9,045 nucleotides of DNA from Altererythrobacter sp. (GCA_024636575.1 JAGXGU010000020.1:1-9045); one strand, 5' to 3'. Shown: positions 1 through 6,924, numbered from the stretch's first letter. The notes: a model not told the origin generated them from the sequence alone. Translations and numbers: made by a program.

Positions 1-2
1 GC

Positions 3-470
3 AAGATCGCGGTCGAGGAAGTGGACGCTGTGGAAGCGCCAAGGCGCGCGCGGGTGGAAGACCTTGAGCCGCAGGAAAGCATGGGCGAAAAGCTGGAGCG
101 CAAACGCGACTATCTGGAAGGCTTCCTGAACAAGAAACCTGTAGCCGTTTCGCCGGGTGAACCGGGCGGCGACCTGTACGATGCCGTGGTGGAGGCGCTC
201 AAGGAAATCTTCGACCCCGAAATCCCGGTGAATATTTACGATCTCGGCCTGATTTACGGCGTCGATGTGTCGCCCGATGCCGATGTGACGATCAGCATGA
301 CGCTGACCACTCCGAATTGCCCGGTGGCCGAGAGCATGCCCGCAGAAGTGGAATTGCGCGCGGGCGCGGTACCCGGCGTGCGCGATGCAGAAGTGGTACT
401 GGTCTGGGATCCGCCGTGGGATCCGCAGAAGATGAGCGACGAAGCGCGCCTTGAACTGGGGATGCTGTGA
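3..470 (+). CDS. SUF system Fe-S assembly protein, DUF59/MIP18 family (SufT-like), 5' end probably cut by the window
   Basis: Small cytoplasmic protein of the DUF59 (MIP18/SufT-like) family, which helps in maturation of Fe-S proteins. The frame is open to the window edge. A GTG at 21 and an ATG at 81 are possible starts, but the acidic N-terminal stretch reading IAVEEVDAVEAPRRARVEDL looks like the usual variable leader of these proteins, so the true start is probably outside the window. The DUF59 core begins near base 165. It contains DPEIPVNIYDLGLIY (from base 213) and the TTPNCPVAESMP segment with the family's conserved cysteine (codon 318-320), then the WDPPWDPQKMSDEAR tail typical of SUF-operon members. 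Its TGA stop overlaps the start of the next gene (TGATG), so the two are almost certainly cotranscribed at the end of a suf operon. The family call is firm; the exact start is not. Confidence 0.9.
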   Translation, partial: KIAVEEVDAVEAPRRARVEDLEPQESMGEKLERKRDYLEGFLNKKPVAVSPGEPGGDLYDAVVEALKEIFDPEIPVNIYDLGLIYGVDVSPDADVTISMTLTTPNCPVAESMPAEVELRAGAVPGVRDAEVVLVWDPPWDPQKMSDEARLELGML

Positions 471-838
471 TGCCTGATAATCAAACAACCACCAAGACCC
501 GCCAATTGCCCGCTGCCGTCACGCTGACACCGGGGGCGCAGCAGCGGATCACCGATCTGATGGCGAAGGCACCGGAGGGCGCAATCGGGGTGAAGCTATC
601 CACCCCGCGCCGCGGCTGTTCGGGCCTCGCCTATTCAGTCGATTACGTGACCGAGGAAGTAAAATTCGACGAGAAGATCATTACCCCTGGCGGCGTTCTG
701 TATATCGACGGGGCCAGCGTGTTGTATCTGGTCGGATCGGTGATGGACTGGGTAGAGGACGATTTCACCGCCGGCTTCACCTTCGCAAACCCCAACGCCA
801 AGGGCGCGTGTGGTTGCGGTGAAAGCTTCATGGTCTGA
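470..838 (+). CDS. sufA: HesB/IscA-family iron-sulfur cluster assembly accessory protein (SufA-like)
   Basis: A-type Fe-S carrier that accepts clusters from the SUF scaffold and passes them to apoproteins in the cytoplasm. The 122-residue product is normal for the family. The three cluster-binding cysteines are present: Cys50 in RRGCSGLAY, and Cys114 and Cys116 in the C-terminal ACGCGESF signature. I chose ATG 470 because it overlaps the previous stop in TGATG and has GGGGA (458-462) seven bases upstream; a GTG at 467 would be too close to that site. The position next to a DUF59 SUF protein favours SufA over ErpA or IscA, but these paralogues cannot be separated on motifs alone. The gene ends 18 bases before the convergent stop of the next gene. 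Confidence 0.92.
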   Translation: MPDNQTTTKTRQLPAAVTLTPGAQQRITDLMAKAPEGAIGVKLSTPRRGCSGLAYSVDYVTEEVKFDEKIITPGGVLYIDGASVLYLVGSVMDWVEDDFTAGFTFANPNAKGACGCGESFMV

Positions 839-839
839 T

Positions 840-853
840 CGGGCTTCGGCCCG
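840..853. terminator. UUCG-capped hairpin between convergent genes, possible bidirectional terminator
   Basis: A perfect 5-bp GC stem (CGGGC/GCCCG) closes a TTCG loop, giving the very stable cUUCGg fold on the plus-strand RNA. It sits in the 18-base gap between the sufA stop and the opposing gene's stop. CTGA (835-838) and TCAG (857-860) can extend the stem across a small internal loop. Neither side has a T-tract, so it is not a classical intrinsic terminator. It could still protect the 3' end or stop polymerase weakly. Confidence 0.35.
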
Positions 854-856
854 TAG

Positions 857-1798
857 TCAGCCTTCGGCAATGACTTCCTCGATGAAGTCGAGCAGCGCCT
901 GATCGTAAACATCGATCTGGCCGTTGCGGGCAATCTGCCCTTCCAGCCACATGCGTTCATCGCCCGTCACTTCCTGCGCCTCTGCGACCAGATCGGCCGT
1001 GCTGGCAGCGGGGGAATTCTTGCCGAAAACCTTGGCGAAAGCACCCGGCGCGGTTTTGGCCATCCGGCCCATGAAACCGCCGATGCTGGTACGGTTTTCG
1101 GCAACGAATGCTTCCAGCTCCATCGTGCGCACGCGGCTGAGCTGAGCGTATTCGGCGGAATAGCCCATCAGATAATTGCCCACACCCTGCGCGAACAGGA
1201 CCTTCCATTCGCCCACATTGGCTGCGCCGACTGTGGCATCTTTCAGGCGGAACAGCATCTCTGCCTCGCGCCGGCTGACCGCAGCGGGACGGTCGCTGGC
1301 GGGGGCAAACAGGATCCGGCGCAGGATATCTACCTCGGCGCTGCTGACATGCGTATCCGACAATTCGCCGCCGCTGCGGGTTGGCCCGTTGCCGGTCAGC
1401 ACCGCCTGTTCGATTTGCGTTAGCACGAAGGCTTTCAGCGAATCGGGCACATTGCGCGCTCGTTCGTAAATCCTGACGAGCAATTCCAGCTCGGTCTTCG
1501 AACACAGCCGATCGTCTTTCCTGATCTGCTGCACCAGCCAATTGGCTTCTTCCTGTGACACATAACCCATAGGCTGCGCGGCGTTGATCACATATTCGCC
1601 GATGCTCTCGGTGAAGAAATCGCACCAATTGTCATCATGCGCGCTCAGGGCGTCATTGATGGTGAAAAGAGTTTCGGCCTCGTACTGGCTTAGCGTGCCA
1701 TCGTTCCACCCGGCCTTGCGCAGCGCGGCGAGTTCGGCTGCGTCGATTGCGCCATCGGCACTGGCTTTCGCGGCAAGATTGCCAAAATATACGCTCAT
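857..1798 (-). CDS. Conserved-looking helical protein of unknown function with two internal repeats
   Basis: I do not recognise a named family. The 313-residue product has no signal peptide or membrane segment and should be cytoplasmic and mostly alpha-helical. It seems to be an internal duplication. Residues 19-70 (AELAALR..., EAETLFTINDA, DNWCDFF, IGEYV) align by eye with 153-211 (AEVDILR..., EAEMLFRLKDA, GEWKVLF, VGNYLMG). After each copy comes a similar unit, EEANWLVQQIRKDDRL at 83-98 and DERMWLEGQIARNGQI at 280-295. Short acidic turns such as SADGAIDAAEL (13-22) resemble the DG-x-ID-x-x-E pattern of EF-hand or TerB-like helical proteins, but no complete calcium loop is visible, so this is only a hint. 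ATG 1798 has an AAGGGG nine bases upstream that lies in a possible hairpin. The gene lies 58 bases after the lipoprotein gene and may be read from the same minus-strand transcript. Confidence 0.85.
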   Translation of the reverse strand: MSVYFGNLAAKASADGAIDAAELAALRKAGWNDGTLSQYEAETLFTINDALSAHDDNWCDFFTESIGEYVINAAQPMGYVSQEEANWLVQQIRKDDRLCSKTELELLVRIYERARNVPDSLKAFVLTQIEQAVLTGNGPTRSGGELSDTHVSSAEVDILRRILFAPASDRPAAVSRREAEMLFRLKDATVGAANVGEWKVLFAQGVGNYLMGYSAEYAQLSRVRTMELEAFVAENRTSIGGFMGRMAKTAPGAFAKVFGKNSPAASTADLVAEAQEVTGDERMWLEGQIARNGQIDVYDQALLDFIEEVIAEG

Positions 1799-1804
1799 AA
1801 TCCT

Positions 1805-1828
1805 GGGCCCCTTGAATATTCGGAGCCC
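1805..1828 (-). promoter_or_regulatory. Imperfect hairpin over the ribosome binding site of the repeat protein gene
   Basis: On the minus-strand RNA a 7-bp stem with one mismatch (GGGCTCC against GGGGCCC) encloses a 10-base AT-rich loop, GAATATTCAA. Its 3' arm contains most of the AAGGGG that is the best Shine-Dalgarno candidate for ATG 1798. Further upstream, TTTAAT (plus 1845-1850, read in reverse) resembles a -10 box, but no -35 box stands at the right distance. Either a local promoter or simple read-through from the lipoprotein gene is possible. Confidence 0.25.
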
Positions 1829-1856
1829 TGTCTAGCGGTGGATAATTAAATTCGGG

Positions 1857-2306
1857 TTAGCGCCGCCGCAGCGCTGCCACGCAGCTGGCCCGGTCTACGT
1901 CCAGACCGTCGCTGGCGCGGCGCGCGTCAACATAGGTTGCCGCAGGTTCGCCGCCTTCGCGCATGGGATAGAGATAGACGTCCAGCACGCAGGGTTCGCC
2001 GGCAAATTGCAGTTTGCGGGCATCGCCTTCGAATATATCGAGCCGGGCGGTCCCGAACAGGCGCTGCAGATCGGCGACATTCGCACCGATGACCCCCTCC
2101 ACGCCGGGCAGGTTCATCACCCGCGGGGGCCTGAAAGTTCCGCGGGTGATGGTCGGAGCGGGCCGCGTGGGCGGCGGCGAGACGGAACGGGTGGCGGGCT
2201 GGGACCCGGCCGAACCGGTGTTCGTGCCGCCGGCCGGGGCGGTTTGCGTACTGGCGACACAGGCGCCAAGCAGCGGCAGGATGGCCAAAACGATCAGGCG
2301 GGTCAT
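1857..2306 (-). CDS. Small outer-membrane-type lipoprotein with BamE-like C-terminal domain
   Basis: A 149-residue predicted lipoprotein. The N-terminus is MTR, a hydrophobic core, then the lipobox LGAC with lipidated Cys16. Residue +2 is Val, not Asp, which favours sorting to the outer membrane. Residues 17-58 are a Ser/Thr/Pro/Gly-rich linker. The conserved part is about 60-146: VIGANVADLQRLFG, DARKLQF, then PCVLDVYLYP. This order of a helix followed by strands recalls BamE/SmpA-type folds, but I infer that from pattern only. Cys106 and Cys142 could form a disulfide in the periplasm. ATG 2306 has GAGGAA nine bases upstream (2316-2321) and overlaps the stop of the EI24 gene in TGATG, so translation of the two is probably coupled. 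The lipoprotein call is firm; the function is unknown. Confidence 0.88.
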   Translation of the reverse strand: MTRLIVLAILPLLGACVASTQTAPAGGTNTGSAGSQPATRSVSPPPTRPAPTITRGTFRPPRVMNLPGVEGVIGANVADLQRLFGTARLDIFEGDARKLQFAGEPCVLDVYLYPMREGGEPAATYVDARRASDGLDVDRASCVAALRRR

Positions 2307-2989
2307 CAGCGGGAATTCCTCGGGCGGTGGACCAGATGGGTTGCGGCAGCCGCGCCGATCACCGGCGCGAGCAAATTCAAGAAGGGCACGGTCAGCAAAA
2401 TAGCAACAATCCCGCCCAGCGCAAAGCGGGTGCCGACGTCGATTGGCGGTTTTTCGCCTTCCTCGGAAACATGACGCAGCCAGACCATGTCCTGCAATTC
2501 GCGCCCGAGCAGCCAGCCGTTGACCGCCCAGAACAGGATTGCCGTGCCAACGCCGGTAATCAGCAGCGCGATGGCAAAGGGCAGGGCGATCAGATTGACC
2601 AGCAGGACCCGCGCCGTGGAGCGAACCGAATTACGCAGTTCGCGCTGCAGCGTCAGCTTGCGCGCGGACCCATGGGCCTGGGGATAGTGCTTCGCTTCTA
2701 CCGCCGCGACAATCTCGTCTGCGAAGAATTGCACGACGGCCAGCGCAACGATCCGGAACAGCAGCCAGCCCGCGATGACAGTGGCCAGAATCGCGATCAG
2801 GGCGCCCAGCTCCGCGCCATAGGATAGCTGCCATTGTTCGATATATCCGGCGAGCAGATACCATCCACCCAGCCCCAGAATGGCGATAATCCCCAGCGTT
2901 GCCGCGATGGATTTGGCCAGCACGCGCAATATCGCCGGGTCGGACAATTGCCCGATAGCGCGGGCCAGGGCGGCTGGGAGACTGATCAT
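2306..2989 (-). CDS. EI24-domain (CysZ-related) inner-membrane protein
   Basis: A 227-residue membrane protein of the EI24 superfamily, which includes the sulfate permease CysZ; transport of sulfate by this member is not shown. Hydrophobic segments lie at about 26-50, 59-88, 128-160 and 187-218. The long ones may be hairpins of two helices. Between them are a charged stretch near 98-127 (EAKHYPQ, LTLQRELRNSV) and the GRELQDMVWLRH segment near 162-173, both typical of alphaproteobacterial members. The frame extends upstream to an ATG at 3079, but those 30 residues are Arg- and Cys-rich and unlike a membrane protein N-terminus. ATG 2989 gives MISLPAALARAIGQLSDPAI, as expected for the family, with an AGG core eight bases upstream. 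The stop overlaps the lipoprotein start. The divergent neighbour is adenosine kinase. Confidence 0.87.
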   Translation of the reverse strand: MISLPAALARAIGQLSDPAILRVLAKSIAATLGIIAILGLGGWYLLAGYIEQWQLSYGAELGALIAILATVIAGWLLFRIVALAVVQFFADEIVAAVEAKHYPQAHGSARKLTLQRELRNSVRSTARVLLVNLIALPFAIALLITGVGTAILFWAVNGWLLGRELQDMVWLRHVSEEGEKPPIDVGTRFALGGIVAILLTVPFLNLLAPVIGAAAATHLVHRPRNSR

Positions 2990-3123
2990 CACCCACGCCT
3001 GTGCCGCGCCAAGGCGATCCAAGTCAATCGCACAATCTTCTCTTCGGCGGCAGGCAGGCCTTGGCGCAGGCTGCATCACCCGCTAGGCGCGCCGCAACCA
3101 TGAAATAATTTCCAAGGATTTCC
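2990..3123. promoter_or_regulatory. Divergent intergenic region between the EI24 gene and adenosine kinase
   Basis: This 134-base gap is the longest non-coding stretch in the window and must hold the promoters of both flanking genes. A perfect 10-bp inverted repeat, GCGCCAAGGC (3006-3015) and GCCTTGGCGC (3058-3067), is spaced by 42 bases. Its right arm includes TTGGCG, which could be a plus-strand -35, but the -10 at the matching distance is poor. TTGACT on the minus strand (plus 3022-3027) is a possible -35 for EI24, again without a good -10. No promoter can be called with confidence. Confidence 0.4.
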
Positions 3124-4119
3124 ATGCCTGCTCCTAAATATGACGTAATCGCGATCGGCAACGCCATCGTCGATGTGATGGCCCCGTGCGAAGATGCATT
3201 AATCGAAAAGCTCGGCCTCAATCGCGGCGGTATGACCCTGATCGACACGGACGGCGCGCATACTCTCTATGCCGCGATGGGCCCGGCCAAGGAAATCTCA
3301 GGCGGTTCGGCAGCCAACACGTTGGCCGGCCTCGCCGCCCTGGGCGCCAAATGTGCGTTTATCGGTCAGGTTGCGGATGATCAGCTGGGCGAAGTTTTCA
3401 GCCATGATATCCGGGCTGCGGGCATCGACTTCACTACGCCTGTGCGGGCAGGCGATCCGCCGACCGCGCGGTGCCTGATCTTCGTGACGCCCGATGGCGA
3501 GCGGACGATGAACACCTTCCTGGGCGCCAGCCAGTTCCTGCCGCCCGCCGCGCTGGATGAAGGCGCGATAGCCGATGCCGCCGTGCTCTATCTCGAAGGG
3601 TATTTGTGGGATCCGGAAGAACCACGCAGTGCGATGCTCCGGGCTATCGGGGTCGCACGGGATGCAGGCCGCAAGGTTGCGTTTACCGCATCCGAAAGCT
3701 TCGTGATCGAACGACACGGCGATGATTTCCGCAAGATGATCAAGGATGGCCTGATCGACATACTGTTCGTCAATGAAAGCGAATTGGCGACCCTGACCGG
3801 ACAAAGCGATTTCGAAGCCGGACTGGCCATGATCGCGCCGGACCTGCCGGTACTGGTTGCAACCCGCAGCGCCAAGGGCGCAGTGGCCCTGATGGGCGGC
3901 CAGCGCGGCGAAGTGGCGGCGGAACCGATTGCCAAGGTGGTCGATACCACTGGTGCAGGCGATCTGTTCGCCGCCGGTTTCCTGGCTGGACACGTTCGGG
4001 GCGAAAGCCTGCAGGATTGCCTGACGATGGGCGCGGTTGCCGCTGCCGAGGTCATTTCGCATTTCGGCGCAAGGCCGGAAGCCGATCTGAAGGCCCTGGT
4101 GGCTGCGCGCCTGGGTTAG
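3124..4119 (+). CDS. Adenosine kinase, PfkB carbohydrate kinase family
   Basis: A 331-residue ribokinase-fold (PfkB) kinase, best fitting adenosine kinase (ATP + adenosine to AMP + ADP; purine salvage, cytoplasm). The N-terminus [16 protein letters not shown] is typical of the adenosine kinase group. The first PfkB signature, [16 protein letters not shown], starts at residue 59 and includes the substrate-binding GGSAANT. The second, [15 protein letters not shown] at 273-287, holds the anion hole GAGD and the catalytic base Asp280. ATG 3124 is preceded by AAGGA (3114-3118) at five bases. The related sugar kinases of the family share these motifs, so the substrate is inferred from overall similarity. 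The stop TAG shares bases with the purD stop on the other strand (4-base convergent overlap), leaving no room for a terminator. Confidence 0.9.
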   Translation: MPAPKYDVIAIGNAIVDVMAPCEDALIEKLGLNRGGMTLIDTDGAHTLYAAMGPAKEISGGSAANTLAGLAALGAKCAFIGQVADDQLGEVFSHDIRAAGIDFTTPVRAGDPPTARCLIFVTPDGERTMNTFLGASQFLPPAALDEGAIADAAVLYLEGYLWDPEEPRSAMLRAIGVARDAGRKVAFTASESFVIERHGDDFRKMIKDGLIDILFVNESELATLTGQSDFEAGLAMIAPDLPVLVATRSAKGAVALMGGQRGEVAAEPIAKVVDTTGAGDLFAAGFLAGHVRGESLQDCLTMGAVAAAEVISHFGARPEADLKALVAARLG

Positions 4120-5414
4120 CTCGTCGGTTCCGCTTCCCGCGCAACTTCGCGCCACCCTATATCGCGGCGACAGAATCCGGTGGGGAAGCTGATCGCATCG
4201 ACCGCGCGGTAGGCGGCTGCCTGCGCTTCGGTAACATTCCTGCCGGTGGCGGTGACATTCAGCACGCGGCCCCCATCGGCCACCAAAGCGCCGCCCTCTG
4301 CCCGCTTCGTGCCCGCGTGAAATACCTTCGCGCCGCACGCTTCCGCCGATCCCAGATCGATCGCGCCGCCTTTTTCCGGCGCATCGGGGTAGCCCTTTGC
4401 CGCTATCACCACGGTCAACGCCGTATCGCTGGCGAACTTCGCCGGCTCGCAGGTCCCCAGCCGGTTGTCCGCGCAGGCCAGCATCAACTCGCCCAGATCG
4501 CTTTTCAGCCTGGTCATCAATACCTGGCATTCCGGATCGCCGAAGCGGCAGTTATATTCGATCAGTTTCGGCCCCTGATCGGTCAGCATCAACCCGGCGA
4601 ACAGCACGCCGGAATAGGGCGTGCCCTCATTAGCGAGCGTCCTGACCGTGGGCGCAATGATCTTCTCCAGCACTTCGCCGCGCGCCATCGCATCCAGCAC
4701 GGGTGCCGGGCTATAGGCGCCCATGCCGCCGGTGTTGGGGCCGGTATCGCCCTCCCCCACCCGCTTGTGATCCTGCGCACAGCCGAAGGACAGGATGGTC
4801 GCGCCGTCGGTCAGCGCAAAGAAACTCGCTTCTTCCCCGCGCATGAATTCCTCGATCACAACTTCCGCCCCGGCGGCGCCGAAACGTCCGCCGAACATAT
4901 CCTCCAGCGCGGCGACCGCTTCTTCACGGGTTTCGGGAATGACCACGCCCTTGCCCGCCGCCAGCCCGTCTGCCTTGAGCACATACGGCGGCTGGAACCC
5001 CGCAAGCGCCTCTACCGCTTCGCCGAAAGATCTGGTGCGGATATAGCCTGCGGTGGGGATGCCCGCGCGGGCGCACAGATCCTTGGTGAAGCCCTTGCTG
5101 CCTTCCAGCTGCGCCGCTGCCTTGCTGGGGCCGAATACCGAGAAACCTTCGCCCCGCAGACTGTCCGCCAACCCGTCCACCAGCGGTGCCTCGGGGCCGA
5201 TCACCACCAATCCGATCCGGTGTTCTTCGCAAAAGGCGATCGCGGCGGCATGGTCGCGCGCGTCCAGTTCCACACAAGTTGCATGCTGCGCAATTCCGGG
5301 GTTGCCCGGTGCGGCGTACAGCCTATCCTGCGGACCAGACAGCAAGCGGGATTGCGCCAGCTTCCAGCTCAGCGCATGTTCGCGTCCGCCCGATCCCAAC
5401 AACAGGATATTCAT
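4116..5414 (-). CDS. purD: Phosphoribosylamine-glycine ligase (GAR synthetase)
   Basis: Catalyses the second step of de novo purine synthesis: phosphoribosylamine + glycine + ATP to GAR. Length is 432 residues, normal for PurD. In order: N-terminal domain starting [19 protein letters not shown]; the [12 protein letters not shown] and [17 protein letters not shown] segments; the ATP-grasp core with [15 protein letters not shown] (Lys147, Gly154-Lys155-Gly156) and [14 protein letters not shown]; the PurD signature RFGDPECQ at 290-297; and the small C-terminal domain. The frame stays open a further 105 codons upstream, but ATG 5414 gives the canonical N-terminus and has AAAGG (plus 5422-5426) seven bases upstream. 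That start overlaps the xseA start by two bases, and the TAA stop overlaps the adenosine kinase stop by four. Its promoter must therefore lie within the 5' part of xseA. Confidence 0.97.
   Translation of the reverse strand: MNILLLGSGGREHALSWKLAQSRLLSGPQDRLYAAPGNPGIAQHATCVELDARDHAAAIAFCEEHRIGLVVIGPEAPLVDGLADSLRGEGFSVFGPSKAAAQLEGSKGFTKDLCARAGIPTAGYIRTRSFGEAVEALAGFQPPYVLKADGLAAGKGVVIPETREEAVAALEDMFGGRFGAAGAEVVIEEFMRGEEASFFALTDGATILSFGCAQDHKRVGEGDTGPNTGGMGAYSPAPVLDAMARGEVLEKIIAPTVRTLANEGTPYSGVLFAGLMLTDQGPKLIEYNCRFGDPECQVLMTRLKSDLGELMLACADNRLGTCEPAKFASDTALTVVIAAKGYPDAPEKGGAIDLGSAEACGAKVFHAGTKRAEGGALVADGGRVLNVTATGRNVTEAQAAAYRAVDAISFPTGFCRRDIGWREVAREAEPTS
5404..5407 (+). promoter_or_regulatory. Ribosome binding site of xseA inside purD codons 3-4
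   Basis: AGGA stands five bases before ATG 5413. No other in-frame ATG, GTG or TTG lies close upstream, and none for a long way downstream, so this site fixes the xseA start. The site is also part of the first codons of purD on the other strand. Confidence 0.6.
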
Positions 5415-6900
5415 GCCCGGCCCTTTCGACAGTGATGACAATCTCAACGATGGTGGTGGCGGGCTGGTAGCGCGAACGCGGGCGGGCGACAATTCCGAGC
5501 CGCTGACCATCACCGAAATTTCGGCCCAGCTGAAGCGGGCTGTGGAGGATCGGTTCGGATTTGTCCGGTTGCGCGGCGAGCTGTCCGGCGTCAAACTCGC
5601 GGCTTCGGGGCATTTGTATTGTGCGCTGAAGGACGAAAAGGCAGTCATCGACGCAGTGATGTGGCGCGGCAATGCACAGCGCCTGTCGTTCCGGCCCGAA
5701 GACGGCATTGAAGTGGTCGCCAGCGGCAAGCTGACGACTTATCCGGGCCGGTCGAAATACCAGATCGTGATCGACAGCATGGAAATCGCTGGCGAAGGCG
5801 CGCTGCTGGCGCTGCTTGAAAAAACCCGCGTCCGGCTGGAGGCGGAGGGGTTGTTCGCACCGGAACGCAAGAAGCGCCTGCCCTATATGCCCCGGGTGAT
5901 CGGAGTGGTGACATCGCCCACCGGCGCGGTGATTCGCGATATCCTGCACCGTCTGTCCGACCGGTTCCCGAGCCATGTGCTGGTGTGGCCGGTGTTGGTG
6001 CAGGGGCAGGGTTCGGCGCAGCAGGTCGCCGCAGCCATACGCGGGTTTTCCCAGATACAGCCCGGCGGCCCGGTGCCGCGCCCCGATCTGGTGATTGTCG
6101 CGCGCGGGGGCGGTTCGGTGGAGGATTTGTGGGGCTTCAACGAGGAAATTGTCGTCCGCGCGATCGCCGAATGTTCGATCCCGATCATTTCCGCAGTTGG
6201 CCATGAAACCGATACAACATTGGCCGATTTTGCCGCCGATGCGCGCGCGCCCACGCCTACGGCAGCGGCGGAAATGGCGGTGCCGGTGCGCGCCGAATTG
6301 CTAGCTGCGGTAGAAGATCTTGCCCTGCGCCAGAAACGCGCCGCACCGCGCCCGATTGCGCTGGGGCGCGAGCGGCTGGAGGCGCGGGTCCAGCGCCTGC
6401 CCCGGCCCGAAGCCTTGCTGCAGCCGCAAGCCCAGCGGCTGGACGATCTGTCCGACCGCCTGCGGCGGGGATTGTCCGACCGGGCGGCGCAGGCCCGCGC
6501 CCTGTTGATGGCGGACAAGGCCCGCCTCTCCGCGCCGCTCCTGTGTTCGCGGCTCGATCAGGCGCGCAGCCGGCTGGTCGCCGCGCGGCTGATGCCCGGC
6601 ATGATGCAAAAGCGGATCACGCGGGAACAGGAACGGTTTGCCGCGCTGGAACGGCTCTATCTCTCGCTCGACCCCAAGGCCCCGCTTAGGCGCGGGTTCG
6701 TGCTGGTTACCGGCGAAGACGGCACCCTGCTCCGCAGCCGTGCAGCCGCCGCCAGGCAGCCAGTCCTGTCGATCGAATTTGCCGATGGCACGCTCGATGC
6801 GGTACCCGCCGGACAGGCGGAAAGCGCCAAATCCCCGCCGAAAGCGAAGAAACCCGCCCCATCCGCGCTGCAAACCCGACAAGATGATTTGTTCGGCTAG
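5413..6900 (+). CDS. xseA: Exodeoxyribonuclease VII large subunit
   Basis: Catalytic subunit of exonuclease VII, which degrades single-stranded DNA from both ends and works with several copies of XseB (not in this window). Length is 495 residues, a little above the E. coli enzyme. After an acidic, Gly-rich leader (1-25) comes the N-terminal OB-fold, with [19 protein letters not shown] and VRLRGELSG. The nuclease domain shows [14 protein letters not shown] from 164, [16 protein letters not shown] from 230 (Asp238) and [17 protein letters not shown] with His264 and Asp267. A long Arg/Ala/Leu-rich helical, coiled-coil-like region runs from about 290 to 425, then the LRRGFVLV segment. The tail is Lys/Pro/Ala-rich and ends in QDDLFG, a clamp-motif-like peptide. 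ATG 5413 is preferred over the much longer open frame because it has AGGA at five bases and starts where the family does. Its start codon overlaps that of purD. Confidence 0.96.
   Translation: MPGPFDSDDNLNDGGGGLVARTRAGDNSEPLTITEISAQLKRAVEDRFGFVRLRGELSGVKLAASGHLYCALKDEKAVIDAVMWRGNAQRLSFRPEDGIEVVASGKLTTYPGRSKYQIVIDSMEIAGEGALLALLEKTRVRLEAEGLFAPERKKRLPYMPRVIGVVTSPTGAVIRDILHRLSDRFPSHVLVWPVLVQGQGSAQQVAAAIRGFSQIQPGGPVPRPDLVIVARGGGSVEDLWGFNEEIVVRAIAECSIPIISAVGHETDTTLADFAADARAPTPTAAAEMAVPVRAELLAAVEDLALRQKRAAPRPIALGRERLEARVQRLPRPEALLQPQAQRLDDLSDRLRRGLSDRAAQARALLMADKARLSAPLLCSRLDQARSRLVAARLMPGMMQKRITREQERFAALERLYLSLDPKAPLRRGFVLVTGEDGTLLRSRAAAARQPVLSIEFADGTLDAVPAGQAESAKSPPKAKKPAPSALQTRQDDLFG
5422..5426 (-). 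promoter_or_regulatory. Ribosome binding site of purD inside xseA codons 4-5
   Basis: Read on the minus strand this is AAAGG, seven bases before ATG 5414. It supports the canonical PurD N-terminus over the longer open frame. It mirrors the xseA site on the other side of the shared CATG. Confidence 0.6.
5513..5524. repeat. 12-bp perfect palindrome inside xseA, about 100 bases upstream of purD
   Basis: CCGAAATTTCGG is a perfect palindrome within xseA codons 34-38. It lies in the stretch where the purD promoter must sit, so it could be an operator. The encoded TEIS residues lie in the conserved N-terminal part of XseA, so the coincidence may be due to coding alone. Confidence 0.25.
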
Positions 6901-6924
6901 GCCGGATTTGCTAAGAGCCGGATC

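Noticed and set aside
2990..3079. Thirty-residue N-terminal extension of the EI24 protein
   Set aside because: It is rich in Arg and Cys, not hydrophobic, and would consume most of the promoter region. ATG 2989 matches the family start.
3100..3108. Two-codon ATG-AAA-TAA mini-frame before adenosine kinase
   Set aside because: No ribosome binding site of its own and far too short to be a convincing leader peptide.
3298..4530. A 410-codon open frame on the minus strand across adenosine kinase and purD
   Set aside because: It is antisense to the PfkB gene and out of frame with purD. The product is Arg/Gly-rich with no recognisable domain, as expected for a shadow in GC-rich DNA.
5053..5412. Long N-terminal extension of xseA (open frame from 5053)
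   Set aside because: The extra 120 residues are antisense to purD and unlike any XseA. ATG 5413 has a good ribosome binding site and the expected N-terminus.
4017..5435. A 472-codon plus-strand open frame opposite purD
   Set aside because: It lies antisense to a clear PurD with all motifs, and its Arg/His/Gln-rich translation looks like none I know. Codon bias of purD explains it.
5415..5729. Long N-terminal extension of purD (open frame to 5729)
   Set aside because: PurD proteins start with the [14 protein letters not shown] block at 5414; the upstream residues are antisense to xseA.
5323..6204. A 293-codon minus-strand open frame opposite xseA
   Set aside because: Antisense to conserved XseA motifs, His/Arg-rich translation, no plausible start context.
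6901..6924. Direct repeat GCCGGAT (6901-6907 and 6917-6923) between xseA and DUF2093
   Set aside because: Only seven bases, overlapping the DUF2093 ribosome binding region; likely chance.
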